A stretch of DNA of 46,486 nucleotides from Caldivirga sp. MU80 (GTDB taxonomy: Archaea > Thermoproteota > Thermoprotei > Thermoproteales > Thermocladiaceae). Within the stretch, counting starts at the first letter, position 1; the number at the start of each line of letters is the position of its first letter. The stretch covers positions 1 through 46,486 of the forward strand of contig NZ_LCTF01000019.1 in assembly GCF_001663375.1 (NCBI RefSeq), read 5' to 3'. Below, one piece after another: positions 23,827 to 34,122 of this stretch. The notes beneath the pieces were generated by a model. The model saw only the letters and a program-made list of their open reading frames with translations, did no database searches and was not told the DNA's origin. A program made the position numbers and the translations under genes.

Positions 23827-26247
23827 ATGGAGCCTAAGCTTAAGGAGAAGTCGTGGGATTTGAAGAGGGAACTTGAGCTACTTGAAACCTGGGATAGGGA
23901 GCGGGATTCTGGGTTGAGTAAGGGGCAGGGGGTTCGTGAAGGCAAAGTCCTTGTGATAGACACCCCACCACCGTACATGAGTGGTAGGCCCCACATAGGT
24001 CAATTCGCCACCTACGCCCAAATGGACATGATAGCCAGGTTCCACAGGATGAGGGGCTACACAGTCATCTTCCCCTGGTACGCCGACAGGAATGGCCTAC
24101 CCGTTGAGGTGGAGGTTGAGAAGAGGCTTGGCAAGAGGATGCAGGACGTGCCCAGAGAGGAGTTCCTCAGGCTATGTAAGGCTCAACTGGACGAGTACGA
24201 GAGGGAGTGGGTTAAGGTGCTTAGGAGGTGGGGCATATCAGCCGAGTACATACCAAACGGGACTGATAGCGTTGAGTACAGGACAATGACCCAGGCGACC
24301 TTCATAGAGATGTGGAACAGGGGCCTAATATACGAGGCCGAGAGGCCAACCATATGGTGCCCAAGGTGCATGACGGCACTAGCCGAGCCTGAGGTTGAGT
24401 ATAGGGAGGAGGATACGCACCTGAATTACATTAAGTTTAAGGTTAAGGAGACCGGCGAAGACTTGATAATAGCCACCACAAGGCCTGAGCTACTGGCCGC
24501 AACGGTAGCCGTGGCGTACAACCCAGAGGACGAGAGGTACGGTAGGTTGAGGGGTATGCATGCAATTGTCCCATTATTCAACCAGGAGGTCCCGATAATA
24601 CCCCACCAGTCGGTTAAGAAGGAGTTCGGCACTGGCGTTGAGATGATAAGCACCTTCGGCGATACAAGGGACTTAGCCATAGTGAATGAGTTGAGACTCC
24701 CCATTAGGATTGTGGTCACCCAGGATGGTAAGTTAAAGGGCACTGGCAAGTACGATGGGTTAGGTATTAGGGAGGCTAGGGAGAGGATTGTTAAGGATCT
24801 TGAGGCGGCAGGTCTACTGGTTAAGAGGGAGCCCCTTAGGCATACCGTGCCCGTGTGCTGGAGGTGTAAGACACCCATTGAGATAATAGTGACCAGGGAG
24901 TACTTCGTCAAGCAGCTTGAGTTCAAGGATAAGCTGCTCAAGGTTATTGAGGACATGAAGTTCACCCCACCGGAGTACAAGAAGATGCTCACTGATTGGG
25001 TTAATTCACTTGAGTTTGACTGGCCGATAAGCAGGAGGAGGTATTACGGCACTGAGATACCCATCTGGTACTGCGTTGATGATGAAGGCAACGCAAGGCC
25101 CATACTACCGAACCCAGGCAGGTACTATAGGCCGTGGGTTGATGAACCACCGAGTGAGGTTAAGGAGAAGTGCAGGGGCGGTAGGCTGATAGGTGAAGAT
25201 AGGATACTGGACACTTGGTTCGATTCATCAATATCGTGGATGTATGCCTCAGGGTACACTAGGGATAAGTCACTGTTCAACGCCGCCTACCCAGATGGCA
25301 TAGTTAGGCCCCAGGGCTATGAGATAATAAGGACTTGGCTATACTACTCAGTCCTCAGGGCAATGCACCTATTCGGCAAGCCGCCGTTCAGGTACGTCAG
25401 GATCAATGGTATGGGGCTTGATGAGAAGGGTGAGGCAATGCATAAGTCCAAGGGTAACGTAATAGATTCACTAGCACCAGCCGAGAAGTATGGCGCCGAT
25501 GCGGTTAGGTTCTGGGCCGCCGTGGCCGGTAGGCTTGGCTACGACTTCAGGTACAGTGAGCATGTTGTTAAGACTGGGAAGGACTTCACCACTAAGTTGT
25601 GGAACATAGCTAGATTCATATCACAATTCCCTGAGGTGAATGATGGGTACGAGTTGACTTACTTAGATAGGCTAATCCTCAATGAGCTTAATAGGGTTGC
25701 CAGGGTTTACATTGATGGCTTAAGCGGCTTCGACACTTACGAGCCAACAATGGCCATCTACGAATTCCTCTGGCACATCTTCGCTGACCACTACATAGAG
25801 GCCGTTAAGTCCAGGGCCTACAATCGCGATGGGGCGTTCACAGAGGCTGAGCAGAGGGGTGCCTGGTTCACGCTGCATAGGGTCCTCGACTACTCGCTGA
25901 GGATGCTTGCCCCAATTATGCCATTCATAACCGATGCAATATGGAGGGGCATACATGGTAGGAGCATACATGGCGAGTTCATTAATGATCCTGAGGGCTA
26001 CGATGAGGCAATGGGTAAGGCGCTTAGATTGTTTATGAACCTCAACAGTTCAATATGGGGCTTTAAGAACAAGATGAGGTTAAGCCTAGCCGAGAGGCTC
26101 AACGCCGTGGTCTACGCACAACCTGAACTTGAACCGTTGAAGAGGGAGCTTGAGAGCATGCATAAGGTCAGCTTCAGCTTCACTAAACCACCCAGCGAGG
26201 CTGTTAACATAGGTGAGGGCATCTACATACTTATGCCTAAGAGTTAG
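23827..26247 (+). CDS. valS: Valyl-tRNA synthetase
   Basis: The class I synthetase has the HIGH-type motif PPPYMSGRPHIGQ, the CP1 editing domain (IATTRPELLAATVAVAYNP), zinc-type cysteines (WCPRCMTALAE, VCWRCKTPIE), and a KMSKS variant in GEAMHKSKGNVID. The archaeal valine-type active-site sequence (DTPPPY, YADRNGLPVEV) separates it from IleRS. I chose the ATG at 23827; an in-frame TTG at 23809 adds six residues. About 806 residues is normal for crenarchaeal ValRS. Confidence 0.92.
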   Translation: MEPKLKEKSWDLKRELELLETWDRERDSGLSKGQGVREGKVLVIDTPPPYMSGRPHIGQFATYAQMDMIARFHRMRGYTVIFPWYADRNGLPVEVEVEKRLGKRMQDVPREEFLRLCKAQLDEYEREWVKVLRRWGISAEYIPNGTDSVEYRTMTQATFIEMWNRGLIYEAERPTIWCPRCMTALAEPEVEYREEDTHLNYIKFKVKETGEDLIIATTRPELLAATVAVAYNPEDERYGRLRGMHAIVPLFNQEVPIIPHQSVKKEFGTGVEMISTFGDTRDLAIVNELRLPIRIVVTQDGKLKGTGKYDGLGIREARERIVKDLEAAGLLVKREPLRHTVPVCWRCKTPIEIIVTREYFVKQLEFKDKLLKVIEDMKFTPPEYKKMLTDWVNSLEFDWPISRRRYYGTEIPIWYCVDDEGNARPILPNPGRYYRPWVDEPPSEVKEKCRGGRLIGEDRILDTWFDSSISWMYASGYTRDKSLFNAAYPDGIVRPQGYEIIRTWLYYSVLRAMHLFGKPPFRYVRINGMGLDEKGEAMHKSKGNVIDSLAPAEKYGADAVRFWAAVAGRLGYDFRYSEHVVKTGKDFTTKLWNIARFISQFPEVNDGYELTYLDRLILNELNRVARVYIDGLSGFDTYEPTMAIYEFLWHIFADHYIEAVKSRAYNRDGAFTEAEQRGAWFTLHRVLDYSLRMLAPIMPFITDAIWRGIHGRSIHGEFINDPEGYDEAMGKALRLFMNLNSSIWGFKNKMRLSLAERLNAVVYAQPELEPLKRELESMHKVSFSFTKPPSEAVNIGEGIYILMPKS

Positions 26248-26558
26248 GCATTACCGGTAAGACCCATTTCTACGTGGTGACCCTCAAAGCACACTGGTCT
26301 CTCCTTAGCTAACCCTTGACTTAACCCATGAATCATTCACATTACCGACACCTCATGGCGCTTGATTAGGAGACATTGCGGCATAACTCATTTTTGTAAA
26401 TCCTGCGGGTGCCCACTAACTTAGTCTCGACATTCGTATCTAATGCGTTTAACCACTATGAAATACCTTTGAACGTGCCGAGTTTAATATAGATACGCTG
26501 TTTTCCTTATTTTACACACAGGTAATGCTTTTTAAGCTTCCCATTCGTCCGATTAATC
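26248..26558. other. Intergenic stretch with only the aconitase promoter
   Basis: About 310 bases without an open frame, RNA-like fold or repeat that I can support. The last 35 bases hold the aconitase TATA box. Confidence 0.4.
26528..26537 (+). promoter_or_regulatory. TATA box of acnA
   Basis: CTTTTTAAGC is centred 26 bases before the ATG at 26559, so the transcript is probably leaderless. Confidence 0.6.
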
Positions 26559-29240
26559 ATGAGCCTTGGTGAGCGTGAAATTAGGGAGGTTAAGGAGGAG
26601 TGGGATTCACCCATGGGCCGGTTGAGGATTTGGAACGTGAATAGGTTTGAGGAGCTTGGGTTTAAGGTGTCTAGGTTACCGATAAGCATTAGGATACTGC
26701 TGGAGAGCGTGGTGAGGAACTACGATGGTAAGGTGGTTAAGGTTGAGGATGTGGAGACCCTGCTTAAGTGGGATCCTAAGGCCCAGTACCCCAAGGAAAT
26801 ACCATTCATACCAGCAAGGTTGATCCTACAGGACTTCACAGGGGTTCCACTTGTGGCTGACCTGGCCGCTATGAGGGATGCGGTGGCTGGGTTGGGTAAG
26901 GACCCCAAGGTCATTAACCCACTCATACCCGTGGACCTTGTCATAGACCACTCAGTCCAGGTGGACTACTTTGGGGTGTCTGACGCCTTAAGGTTGAACA
27001 TGGAGCTTGAGTTTGAGAGGAATAGGGAGAGGTACGTGTTCCTGAAGTGGGCTCAATCAGCCTTCAGCAATTTTAAGGTTGTGCCACCTGGTAAGGGGAT
27101 CATACACCAGGTCAACGTTGAGTACCTGGCCAAGGTAGTCTTCGTCAATACTGCCAATGCCTCAGCCTACCCGGACACAGTACTCGGTACGGACAGCCAC
27201 ACCACCATGGTTAGTGGTATTGGGGTTCTTGGGTGGGGTGTGGGTGGTATTGAGGCTGAGGCCGTTATGCTTGGGCAACCACACTACATAACGATACCCC
27301 AGGTGGTTGGGGTTAAGTTGATTGGTGAACCCAGGGAGGGCGTCACGGCAACCGACATTGTGCTCAACATAACAGAATTCCTTAGGAGGAGGAATGTGGT
27401 TGGTAAGATCGTTGAGTTCTACGGCCCAGGCATTAAGGCGCTCCCGGCGTGGGATAGGGCAACCATATCCAACATGTCGCCTGAGTACGGTGCAACCACG
27501 GGCCTATTCCCCGTTGATGAATTAACCCTAAGCTACCTAAGGCTAACGGGTAGGGATGAAACCCACGTTAAGCTTGTCGAGGAGTACCTTAAACACGTCG
27601 GCCTATTCTACACCGACAACTATGACCCAGCCTTCAGCGAAAACTATCAATTTGACCTAAGTGAGGTTGAACCAGTCATAGCTGGCCCAAGGAACCCAGA
27701 TGAGAAGATACCTCTCAAGTCCGCTAAGGCAATGGTCTCCAAGCTTATTGATGAGTACGCCAACAGTAGGGGTGGTAAGAGGAGTAGCCTAGTCAGCATT
27801 AATGACATTGAGGTTAAGTTGAGCGATGGGGCAGTCGTCATAGCCGCCATAACCAGCTGCACGAACACTAGCAACCCAACAGTCCTAATTGGGGCTGGTT
27901 TAATGGCTAAGAAGGCTGTTGAGAAGGGGCTTAGAACCAAGCCCTGGGTTAAGACCAGCCTAGCCCCAGGCTCAAGGGTAGTCACGGACTACCTAACGGC
28001 AGCCGGCTTAATGCCTTACCTTGAGGCCCTTGGGTTCCACGTGACTGGGTATGGGTGCACGGTATGCATAGGCAACACGGGCCCATTACCCGAACCCGTG
28101 GCTAAGGCGATTAGGGAGAACGACATATACACCGTCGCTGTTTTGAGCGGTAACAGGAATTACGAGGGTAGGATACACCCGCTGGTTAAGGCGGCTTACC
28201 TAGCATCTCCAATGCTCGTGGTGGCCTATGCACTGGCCGGTAGGATAGACATAGACTTCGATAATGAGCCACTCGGCTACGATCCAAATGGTAGGCCAGT
28301 GTACCTGAGGGATATCTGGCCAAGCATGGATGAGGTTAACTCCGTGATTAAAAGCATGGTGACGCCGGAATTGTATAGGAGAAGGTACGCAGACGTATAT
28401 AAGGGTGATGAATTGTGGGAGGGGCTTAAGGCCCCAAGTGGCTTACTCTACCAGTGGGACCCATCCTCAACCTACATAAGGAAGCCGCCATTCTTCGAGA
28501 ACATAACCCCAGAACCACCACCGCTGAGGGATATTAAGGGGGCTAGGATACTGCTACTCCTCGGCGATAAAATAACCACAGACCACATTTCACCGGCAGG
28601 CTCAATACCACTCGACAGCCCAGCCGCCAAGTACCTAATGGAGAGGGGTGTTAAGCCCAGTGAGTTCAACACATACGGCTCAAGGAGGGGTAACCACGAG
28701 GTCATGGTTAGGGGCGGGTTCAGCAACGTCAAGCTCAGGAACCTCATGGTCAATAAGGACGGAGGCTACACAGTGCATTGGCCGGATGGTAAGGTGGCTA
28801 CAGTCTACGAAGTTGCGATGCAGTACCAGTCCGAGGGCGTCCCACTGATTGTGTTCGCAGGTAAGCAGTACGGCTCAGGGAGCAGTAGGGATTGGGCGGC
28901 TAAGGCAACTCTACTGCTGGGCGTTAAGGCTGTCATAGCGGAGAGCTTTGAGAGGATTCATAGAAGTAACCTAGTGGACATGGGGGTGTTGCCAATTCAA
29001 CTACCCGAGGGAGTAAGCTGGAGGGGCCTTGGGTTAACAGGCAACGAGGTGGTTGATGTATTGGGTATTGAGGAGGGGCTTGAACCAAGGAAGAAGCTGA
29101 GGATTAGGATAACCAAGCCCAACGGTGAGGTTAAGGAGGTTGATGCAGTGGCCAGGCTGGATAACGAGGTTGAGGTTGAGTACTACAGGCACGGTGGCAT
29201 ACTACCCTACATGCTTAGGAAAATTGCATTAGGCTACTGA
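26559..29240 (+). CDS. acnA: Aconitate hydratase A
   Basis: The 893-residue protein follows the AcnA/IRP layout. It has DFTGVPLVADLAAMRDA and VDHSVQVD-type motifs, cluster cysteines in SCTNTSNP and GYGCTVCIGNTGPL, and the C-terminal swivel domain with DHISPAGSI, FNTYGSRRGNHEVMVRG and GKQYGSGSSRDWAAK. It isomerises citrate to isocitrate with a [4Fe-4S] cluster in the oxidative or reductive TCA cycle. It is a single-gene unit. Confidence 0.96.
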   Translation: MSLGEREIREVKEEWDSPMGRLRIWNVNRFEELGFKVSRLPISIRILLESVVRNYDGKVVKVEDVETLLKWDPKAQYPKEIPFIPARLILQDFTGVPLVADLAAMRDAVAGLGKDPKVINPLIPVDLVIDHSVQVDYFGVSDALRLNMELEFERNRERYVFLKWAQSAFSNFKVVPPGKGIIHQVNVEYLAKVVFVNTANASAYPDTVLGTDSHTTMVSGIGVLGWGVGGIEAEAVMLGQPHYITIPQVVGVKLIGEPREGVTATDIVLNITEFLRRRNVVGKIVEFYGPGIKALPAWDRATISNMSPEYGATTGLFPVDELTLSYLRLTGRDETHVKLVEEYLKHVGLFYTDNYDPAFSENYQFDLSEVEPVIAGPRNPDEKIPLKSAKAMVSKLIDEYANSRGGKRSSLVSINDIEVKLSDGAVVIAAITSCTNTSNPTVLIGAGLMAKKAVEKGLRTKPWVKTSLAPGSRVVTDYLTAAGLMPYLEALGFHVTGYGCTVCIGNTGPLPEPVAKAIRENDIYTVAVLSGNRNYEGRIHPLVKAAYLASPMLVVAYALAGRIDIDFDNEPLGYDPNGRPVYLRDIWPSMDEVNSVIKSMVTPELYRRRYADVYKGDELWEGLKAPSGLLYQWDPSSTYIRKPPFFENITPEPPPLRDIKGARILLLLGDKITTDHISPAGSIPLDSPAAKYLMERGVKPSEFNTYGSRRGNHEVMVRGGFSNVKLRNLMVNKDGGYTVHWPDGKVATVYEVAMQYQSEGVPLIVFAGKQYGSGSSRDWAAKATLLLGVKAVIAESFERIHRSNLVDMGVLPIQLPEGVSWRGLGLTGNEVVDVLGIEEGLEPRKKLRIRITKPNGEVKEVDAVARLDNEVEVEYYRHGGILPYMLRKIALGY

Positions 29241-29418
29241 AACAATTAATGATAAGCACAATTCTCCTCGGGTTTGGAGCTAATAGCCTATGTGTTTAAA
29301 ATAATGCTGAAGATACCTAGACTTTCAAGATGGCCGAGGAACTATGGCTTAAACTGAGTTAAATAACCATGGCTAATAATTACTCACAGATGCTTTCATT
29401 ATATTTCGAGGGACCTTT

Positions 29419-30123
29419 TTAATTATGTGGTTTTAACATGAACCTTGCATCAACAACATACGAACCCTTGCCATTCTCAAGCATTATGACTGGGTTTAGG
29501 TCAGCCTCAGATATCTGTGGGTTATCTACGATTAGCCTGGAGAACTTGACCATTATGTCAACCAGTGAGTAAATATCCCTCCTCGGCATACCCCTGTAAC
29601 CGATTATCAACTGGTACGCCTTGGTTTCCTTAACCATGCTTAAGGCATCATCCTCAGTAATGGGCGCAATCCTCATTGACGTATCCCTATACAGCTCCGT
29701 TAAAACACCCCCCATGCCGAACAGCACCACAGTCCCGAAGATGCCGTCTCTTAAACCACCGACAATGACCTCAAGGCCCCCTTGAACCATGTGTTGAACC
29801 AGGTAACCGAAGACCCTGGCGTAGGGTGCCAGGCGCTTTACGTTACTGCTCACCTCCTGGCATGCCCTCTTAACCTCATCATCACTGCTTATGTTCAATG
29901 CTACACCGCCGACATCAGTCTTATGCATTATGTCTGGGGAAATCACCTTAATGGCCACTGGGTAACCCACCTCGTTTGCCGCCTTAATGGCCTCCTCATA
30001 ATTAGACACAACCCTGTACCCTGGTGTCGGTATGCCGTAGGCCTCAAGTAGCTGGTAGGCCTCGTGGTCAAGTAGCTTAAACCTACCCTCCGACAGGGCC
30101 TTAACAACCAGATCGTGGGTCAT
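29419..30123 (-). CDS. Acetyl-CoA synthetase (ADP-forming), beta subunit
   Basis: The product (about 234 residues) is an ATP-grasp protein with YGIPTPGYRVVSNYEEAIKA, GYPVAIKVISPDIMHKTDVG and VVLFGMGGVLTELYRDTSMR, the hallmarks of the ADP-forming acyl-CoA synthetase beta chain. The ATG at 30123 is one base after the alpha stop codon; the longer upstream frame overlaps alpha and is not used. With alpha it makes ATP and acetate (or other acids) from acyl-CoA, an energy-conserving step in archaeal peptide and sugar fermentation. Confidence 0.9.
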   Translation of the reverse strand: MTHDLVVKALSEGRFKLLDHEAYQLLEAYGIPTPGYRVVSNYEEAIKAANEVGYPVAIKVISPDIMHKTDVGGVALNISSDDEVKRACQEVSSNVKRLAPYARVFGYLVQHMVQGGLEVIVGGLRDGIFGTVVLFGMGGVLTELYRDTSMRIAPITEDDALSMVKETKAYQLIIGYRGMPRRDIYSLVDIMVKFSRLIVDNPQISEADLNPVIMLENGKGSYVVDARFMLKPHN

Positions 30124-30124
30124 G

Positions 30125-31564
30125 TCACTCCACCTCTTCCCTAAGCATCTTCCTAATCCTACTATACTCAACCAGGGCCCACAACGCCCTGGCCCCCCTG
30201 TCCGGTGTTGCATAAACCGGTATTCCACTGTTCTCCAGAGCATCATTGAACTTCTCCATTAATGCACTTCCACCGAAGGATACCACGACCATGGGTTTAC
30301 CGTACCTCTTAGCATCAATTATGTAGTTGACCAGGTTTGGTGTTAGCCCTGGTATCTGCATTAAAGCGACTATTAGAGCCATGTCAACGTAGCTGGTGGG
30401 TAAGATGGAGTCTAGGACTATCTTGTAGTACTCATCGGTGGCACTCCCAGTGACGTCAACAGGGTTCCTGACTATGGCTAGGGGTGGCAAGTATTTCCTG
30501 AGCATTGACTGCATTGTTTCGGGTAACTCAGGGACCTCAAGGCCAAGCGTGGATAATGTATCAACTGCCTGAATACCCATACCACCACTATCCGTGAGGA
30601 CCAGCACCCTCTTACCCCTCGGCAATGGCTGTGTGGCCAGGGCCTTGGCTAAGTCAAACATCTCCCTAACGCTGTTAGCCTCTATCAAGCCTGCCTGCCT
30701 AAAGGCACCCCTGTAGATTTCGTAATCCCCAGCTAAGGCTGCTGTGTGACTAGCCACTGCATGCACGGAAGCCTTAGTCCTACCTGCCTTGTAAACAATA
30801 ACAGGCTTAACCTGAGCAACCTTCCTAGCGGTCTCAAGGAACCTTAAACCCTCCCCAGGGTACTTCAAACCCTCCATGTACATTGTGATAACTTTCACGT
30901 TCGGGTTGCCGGCGAAGTACTCCAGCAGCTCAGATTCACTCACATCAATCTTATTACCGTAGTTGACAGCGAGACCTATCCCAAGCTTCCTCCTAGACGC
31001 CCAGTCAAGTATAGCCGCAGCCACAGCCCCTGACTGGCTTATCAACGCTATTGGACCCTTGGGCGGCCTCCCCATCCTATCCTCGGGTAGGAAGAAGGTG
31101 TCAAGCCCATTCTCCGCGTTATAAACCCCTATGCAGTTTGGCCCAAGTACCCTAACCTTAGAGTCCTTAATTATAGACCTAACCTCATCCTCAAGTCTCC
31201 TACCCTCATCCCCAACCTCACTGAACCCACCGCTAATTATTATCAAAGCCTTAACCCCCTTCTTAACCGCATCCACAACCACCTGGGGAACCACGGGGGC
31301 CGGGACTGCTATGACGGCTAAGTCCACTTCATCATCCACGTCGGTTAGGCCCTTATAGCACTTAACGCCGTTTATGGAGTCGTACCTTGGGTTAACTAGG
31401 AATACCTTACCCTTAAACTTACCCAGTAGGTTAACCATTATGACATAGCCTACGTGACCCTGCTTGGGTGTTGCACCAACCACGGCCACTGATGATGGGT
31501 GGAATAATGCATCAATATTACTCCCCCTAAGGCCTGATTCACCACGCAATACCTCGGTAGCCAT
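30125..31564 (-). CDS. Acetyl-CoA synthetase (ADP-forming), alpha subunit
   Basis: The 479-residue protein has an N-terminal CoA-binding domain (PSSVAVVGATPKQGHVGYVI) and succinyl-CoA-synthetase-like domains with RVLGPNCIGVYN and ALISQSGAVAAAILDWA. The phospho-relay histidine lies in AVASHTAALAGD. It is separate from beta rather than fused, as in many hyperthermophiles. Alpha and beta overlap tightly (TGA, C, ATG) and are one operon. Acid specificity (acetate, branched or aryl) is not readable. Confidence 0.92.
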   Translation of the reverse strand: MATEVLRGESGLRGSNIDALFHPSSVAVVGATPKQGHVGYVIMVNLLGKFKGKVFLVNPRYDSINGVKCYKGLTDVDDEVDLAVIAVPAPVVPQVVVDAVKKGVKALIIISGGFSEVGDEGRRLEDEVRSIIKDSKVRVLGPNCIGVYNAENGLDTFFLPEDRMGRPPKGPIALISQSGAVAAAILDWASRRKLGIGLAVNYGNKIDVSESELLEYFAGNPNVKVITMYMEGLKYPGEGLRFLETARKVAQVKPVIVYKAGRTKASVHAVASHTAALAGDYEIYRGAFRQAGLIEANSVREMFDLAKALATQPLPRGKRVLVLTDSGGMGIQAVDTLSTLGLEVPELPETMQSMLRKYLPPLAIVRNPVDVTGSATDEYYKIVLDSILPTSYVDMALIVALMQIPGLTPNLVNYIIDAKRYGKPMVVVSFGGSALMEKFNDALENSGIPVYATPDRGARALWALVEYSRIRKMLREEVE

Positions 31565-31649
31565 ATAGCACTATATAAGCACCAGCAGTTTAAATATATT
31601 CCCGGCAATGCGAAGGGTTTATTATTAAAGGGGGTTAGGGACCCCGTTA

Positions 31650-32768
31650 ATGAACCAAGCCAGCACCAGGCCCAGTGGTGTGGATTACTTAGAATTCTAT
31701 AGGGATGAATTAACCGACTACCACATATACAAAGCCCTAGCTAGTGTTGAGAGGAATGCCAAGAGGAGGAGCGCCCTTGAGGAGATAGCCTCAACCGAGT
31801 TGAGGCATGCCGAGTACTGGGCGTCGAAGGCTAAGGGGGCGGGTCAAGCAGTTAAGAATCCCCATACACCCATATTTAAGGTGATCTTCTACCTGCTGCT
31901 TAGGGTGATTTTTGGCCTTGCCGTGGTTGTTAGGCTTAGGGAGAGGGAGGAGGATGAGGCCATAGCTAGGTATGTAAATGCCAGAGACTCCATGAGGGAT
32001 CCCAGCCTAGACGATATAATTAGGGATGAGGTTATCCATGAGGATTATTTCATAGAGGAGGCCACCCAAATGAGCACCCGTTTTAACAATATAAGGGACT
32101 TCATATACGGCATGAGCGATGGATTGGTTGAGGTTATGGCCGCATTAGCCGGGTTAGTGCCAGTGGTGACTAACCCTCTACTCATAGCCGTAGCCGGCCT
32201 GATCGTTGGGGTTGCTGGTACAGTGTCCATGACCATCGGCGCCTACATGTCTGTTAAAGCCCAATCAGAGTTAATGGATTACAAGGTTAATAAGGTTAAG
32301 ACCACCCTAAGACTACTGCCCATTGAGGCCGTTAGGGATAAGGTACGTGACATACTTAGAAGTAGTGGTGTACCTGAGGATAAAGCACTGGCGATAGCCA
32401 GCGAACTTAGTGAGAATAGGGATGCAGCACTGGACATGGTTATAGCGAAGGAGCTTGGGTACACTGGCTCAACCGAGGACGCCATTAAGTCGGCCGTAAG
32501 CACAGGCATATCATACATAGTGGGTGCAGCGCTAGTGATTGCACCATTCCCCACCGTTGGGTTGGTGGCCGGTAGATTCGTAGCCCTGGCAACCTCAATA
32601 GTACTCATGGTTGTAGCCACAACGGCGTCGGGCGTATTCACCGCTGTTTCAAGTAATGCCAGGATAGGCAGTACGGTTGCTAGGAACGTGGGGTTAAGCC
32701 TACTGGCATTAACGGTAACATACCTAGTGGGTTCACTGGCGCACTTACTTGGGGCATCCGTAGCTTAA
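31650..32768 (+). CDS. Rubrerythrin-VIT1 fusion, iron/manganese transporter-like
   Basis: The 372-residue protein joins a rubrerythrin/ferritin-like N-terminal domain (residues about 10-140) with carboxylate and histidine ligands at E20, E50, H53, E103, E127 and H130 to a VIT1/CCC1-type membrane domain (about 145-372). That domain has DGLVEVMAALAGLV and a metal-binding helix with IGAYMSVKAQSE. This architecture matches membrane-bound ferritins that export or sequester iron. Metal and direction are inferred. A TATA box TTTATTATTAAA lies about 27 bases before the ATG. Confidence 0.85.
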   Translation: MNQASTRPSGVDYLEFYRDELTDYHIYKALASVERNAKRRSALEEIASTELRHAEYWASKAKGAGQAVKNPHTPIFKVIFYLLLRVIFGLAVVVRLREREEDEAIARYVNARDSMRDPSLDDIIRDEVIHEDYFIEEATQMSTRFNNIRDFIYGMSDGLVEVMAALAGLVPVVTNPLLIAVAGLIVGVAGTVSMTIGAYMSVKAQSELMDYKVNKVKTTLRLLPIEAVRDKVRDILRSSGVPEDKALAIASELSENRDAALDMVIAKELGYTGSTEDAIKSAVSTGISYIVGAALVIAPFPTVGLVAGRFVALATSIVLMVVATTASGVFTAVSSNARIGSTVARNVGLSLLALTVTYLVGSLAHLLGASVA

Positions 32769-32809
32769 GTGCAGTATTCACCACCCACCTAAACATGGTG
32801 TGTTGTTAA

Positions 32810-34072
32810 TCATAATTCCAGGTCCGGCCAATACCTCCTCATGGCGTCTAGGTCTAGGTCAATACCTAGCCCAGGTTCATCACCAAGCCTTATGAAACCA
32901 TTCTCAATTATCCTCCTCTTAGGCTTAATTATCTCACCCCAAAATGGAACATCATGACCATGGAACTCGAGTACACCAAACGTGTTTGCAACCGAGGCTA
33001 CGTGGGCGTGGGCCATGGTACCTATTGGTGATGCGGTGTTGTGGGGTGAGTACTCTATGTCGTACATGGATGCTAACTCAGCTATCCTAACACCCTCACT
33101 AACCCCACCAGCCTTAACTATGTCAGGAGCCCAAACCCTAACCCCGACATTCAGCAGATCCTTGAATTGGTTAACCGTGTACATGTTCTCACCAGTTTCA
33201 ATAGGTACACTGCAGTTTTGGGTAATTAGCCTAAACTCATCAAGGTTGCTTACGGTTATTTGAGCTGGTGTTGGATCCTCTATCCACCTCGGCCTGTACT
33301 GCTCAATGGCCCTACATATCCTTATGGCAGTGTTGACGTTATACCTCCAGTGAAGGTCAAACATTATATCAACGCCATCGCCCACGGCCTCTCTAATGGC
33401 CTTAACTATGGACGCCAGGTAGTCAATGTCCTTAAGCGTTAACTCGCCGCTCATTATCAACCTGGGGTCTGTGTACGGTGTTGGAACGTCTAAGTCGAAT
33501 TTAATAGCCGTGAAACCCTCATTAACCATCCTCCTGGCTCTATCCGCATATGCCTCTGGGCTGTAGTCCTCATTCCACTTCTCCATGGATAACCTTCCAT
33601 GTATAGGGTTATTGGATGTAACTAACCTACCTGTTTCAACCTCAGCCCCACTGAGCCATGGTAACTGTTCAGGGAGCAGTAGGGAGTTCATGGCCTCAAG
33701 GCCCTTGCCACCATGGGCATCAACGTAAACCCTCACCTCATCTCTATAACCCCCTAATAACCGCCAAATTGGGACGTTAAGGTACTTACCCACCAGGTCG
33801 TATAGTGCTATGTTTATGGCCGAGGCCAGGTGGTATGTTGTCGTACCAGCATGTAACGTAGCCCACCTAACCTTCTGCTCAATACGCCTAATCTTAAGCG
33901 CATCCTCACCTAGGAGCAGCCTCTTAAAACGCTGCCCCATATCCTTAAGCCCAGGGGCTGGGCCGGCTTCACCTGTACCATAAAGGTCACCTGCGTAAAC
34001 CCTAACGAAGGTCCATTCAAAGTTAGCTTGAACAGTAGCAACCTTAAGGTCGGTTATTTTTAACTCCCGCAT
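32810..34072 (-). CDS. Enolase-superfamily (mandelate racemase/muconate-lactonizing) sugar-acid dehydratase
   Basis: The protein (about 420 residues) has the capping domain with GTGEAGPAPG and a barrel with metal ligands in MFDLHWRYN, WIEDPTP and IETGENMY, and the catalytic histidine in SPHNTASPIG. This pattern is that of sugar-acid dehydratases such as gluconate or galactonate dehydratase; the exact substrate is open. I start at the ATG at 34072 because the TATA-like GCATTAAAGG is about 27 bases upstream; a GTG at 34087 adds five residues. It is third in an operon behind a split dehydrogenase gene and an MBL-fold gene. Confidence 0.8.
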   Translation of the reverse strand: MRELKITDLKVATVQANFEWTFVRVYAGDLYGTGEAGPAPGLKDMGQRFKRLLLGEDALKIRRIEQKVRWATLHAGTTTYHLASAINIALYDLVGKYLNVPIWRLLGGYRDEVRVYVDAHGGKGLEAMNSLLLPEQLPWLSGAEVETGRLVTSNNPIHGRLSMEKWNEDYSPEAYADRARRMVNEGFTAIKFDLDVPTPYTDPRLIMSGELTLKDIDYLASIVKAIREAVGDGVDIMFDLHWRYNVNTAIRICRAIEQYRPRWIEDPTPAQITVSNLDEFRLITQNCSVPIETGENMYTVNQFKDLLNVGVRVWAPDIVKAGGVSEGVRIAELASMYDIEYSPHNTASPIGTMAHAHVASVANTFGVLEFHGHDVPFWGEIIKPKRRIIENGFIRLGDEPGLGIDLDLDAMRRYWPDLEL

Positions 34073-34122
34073 ACCATAATCCCCCACTACCCCTTTAATG
34101 CATTAATTCATTACCCAGGGCA

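Noticed and set aside
29419-30246. Longer N-terminus for the ADP-forming acetyl-CoA synthetase beta subunit
   Set aside because: The extra 41 residues overlap the alpha gene and have no family similarity; the ATG at 30123 directly follows the alpha stop.
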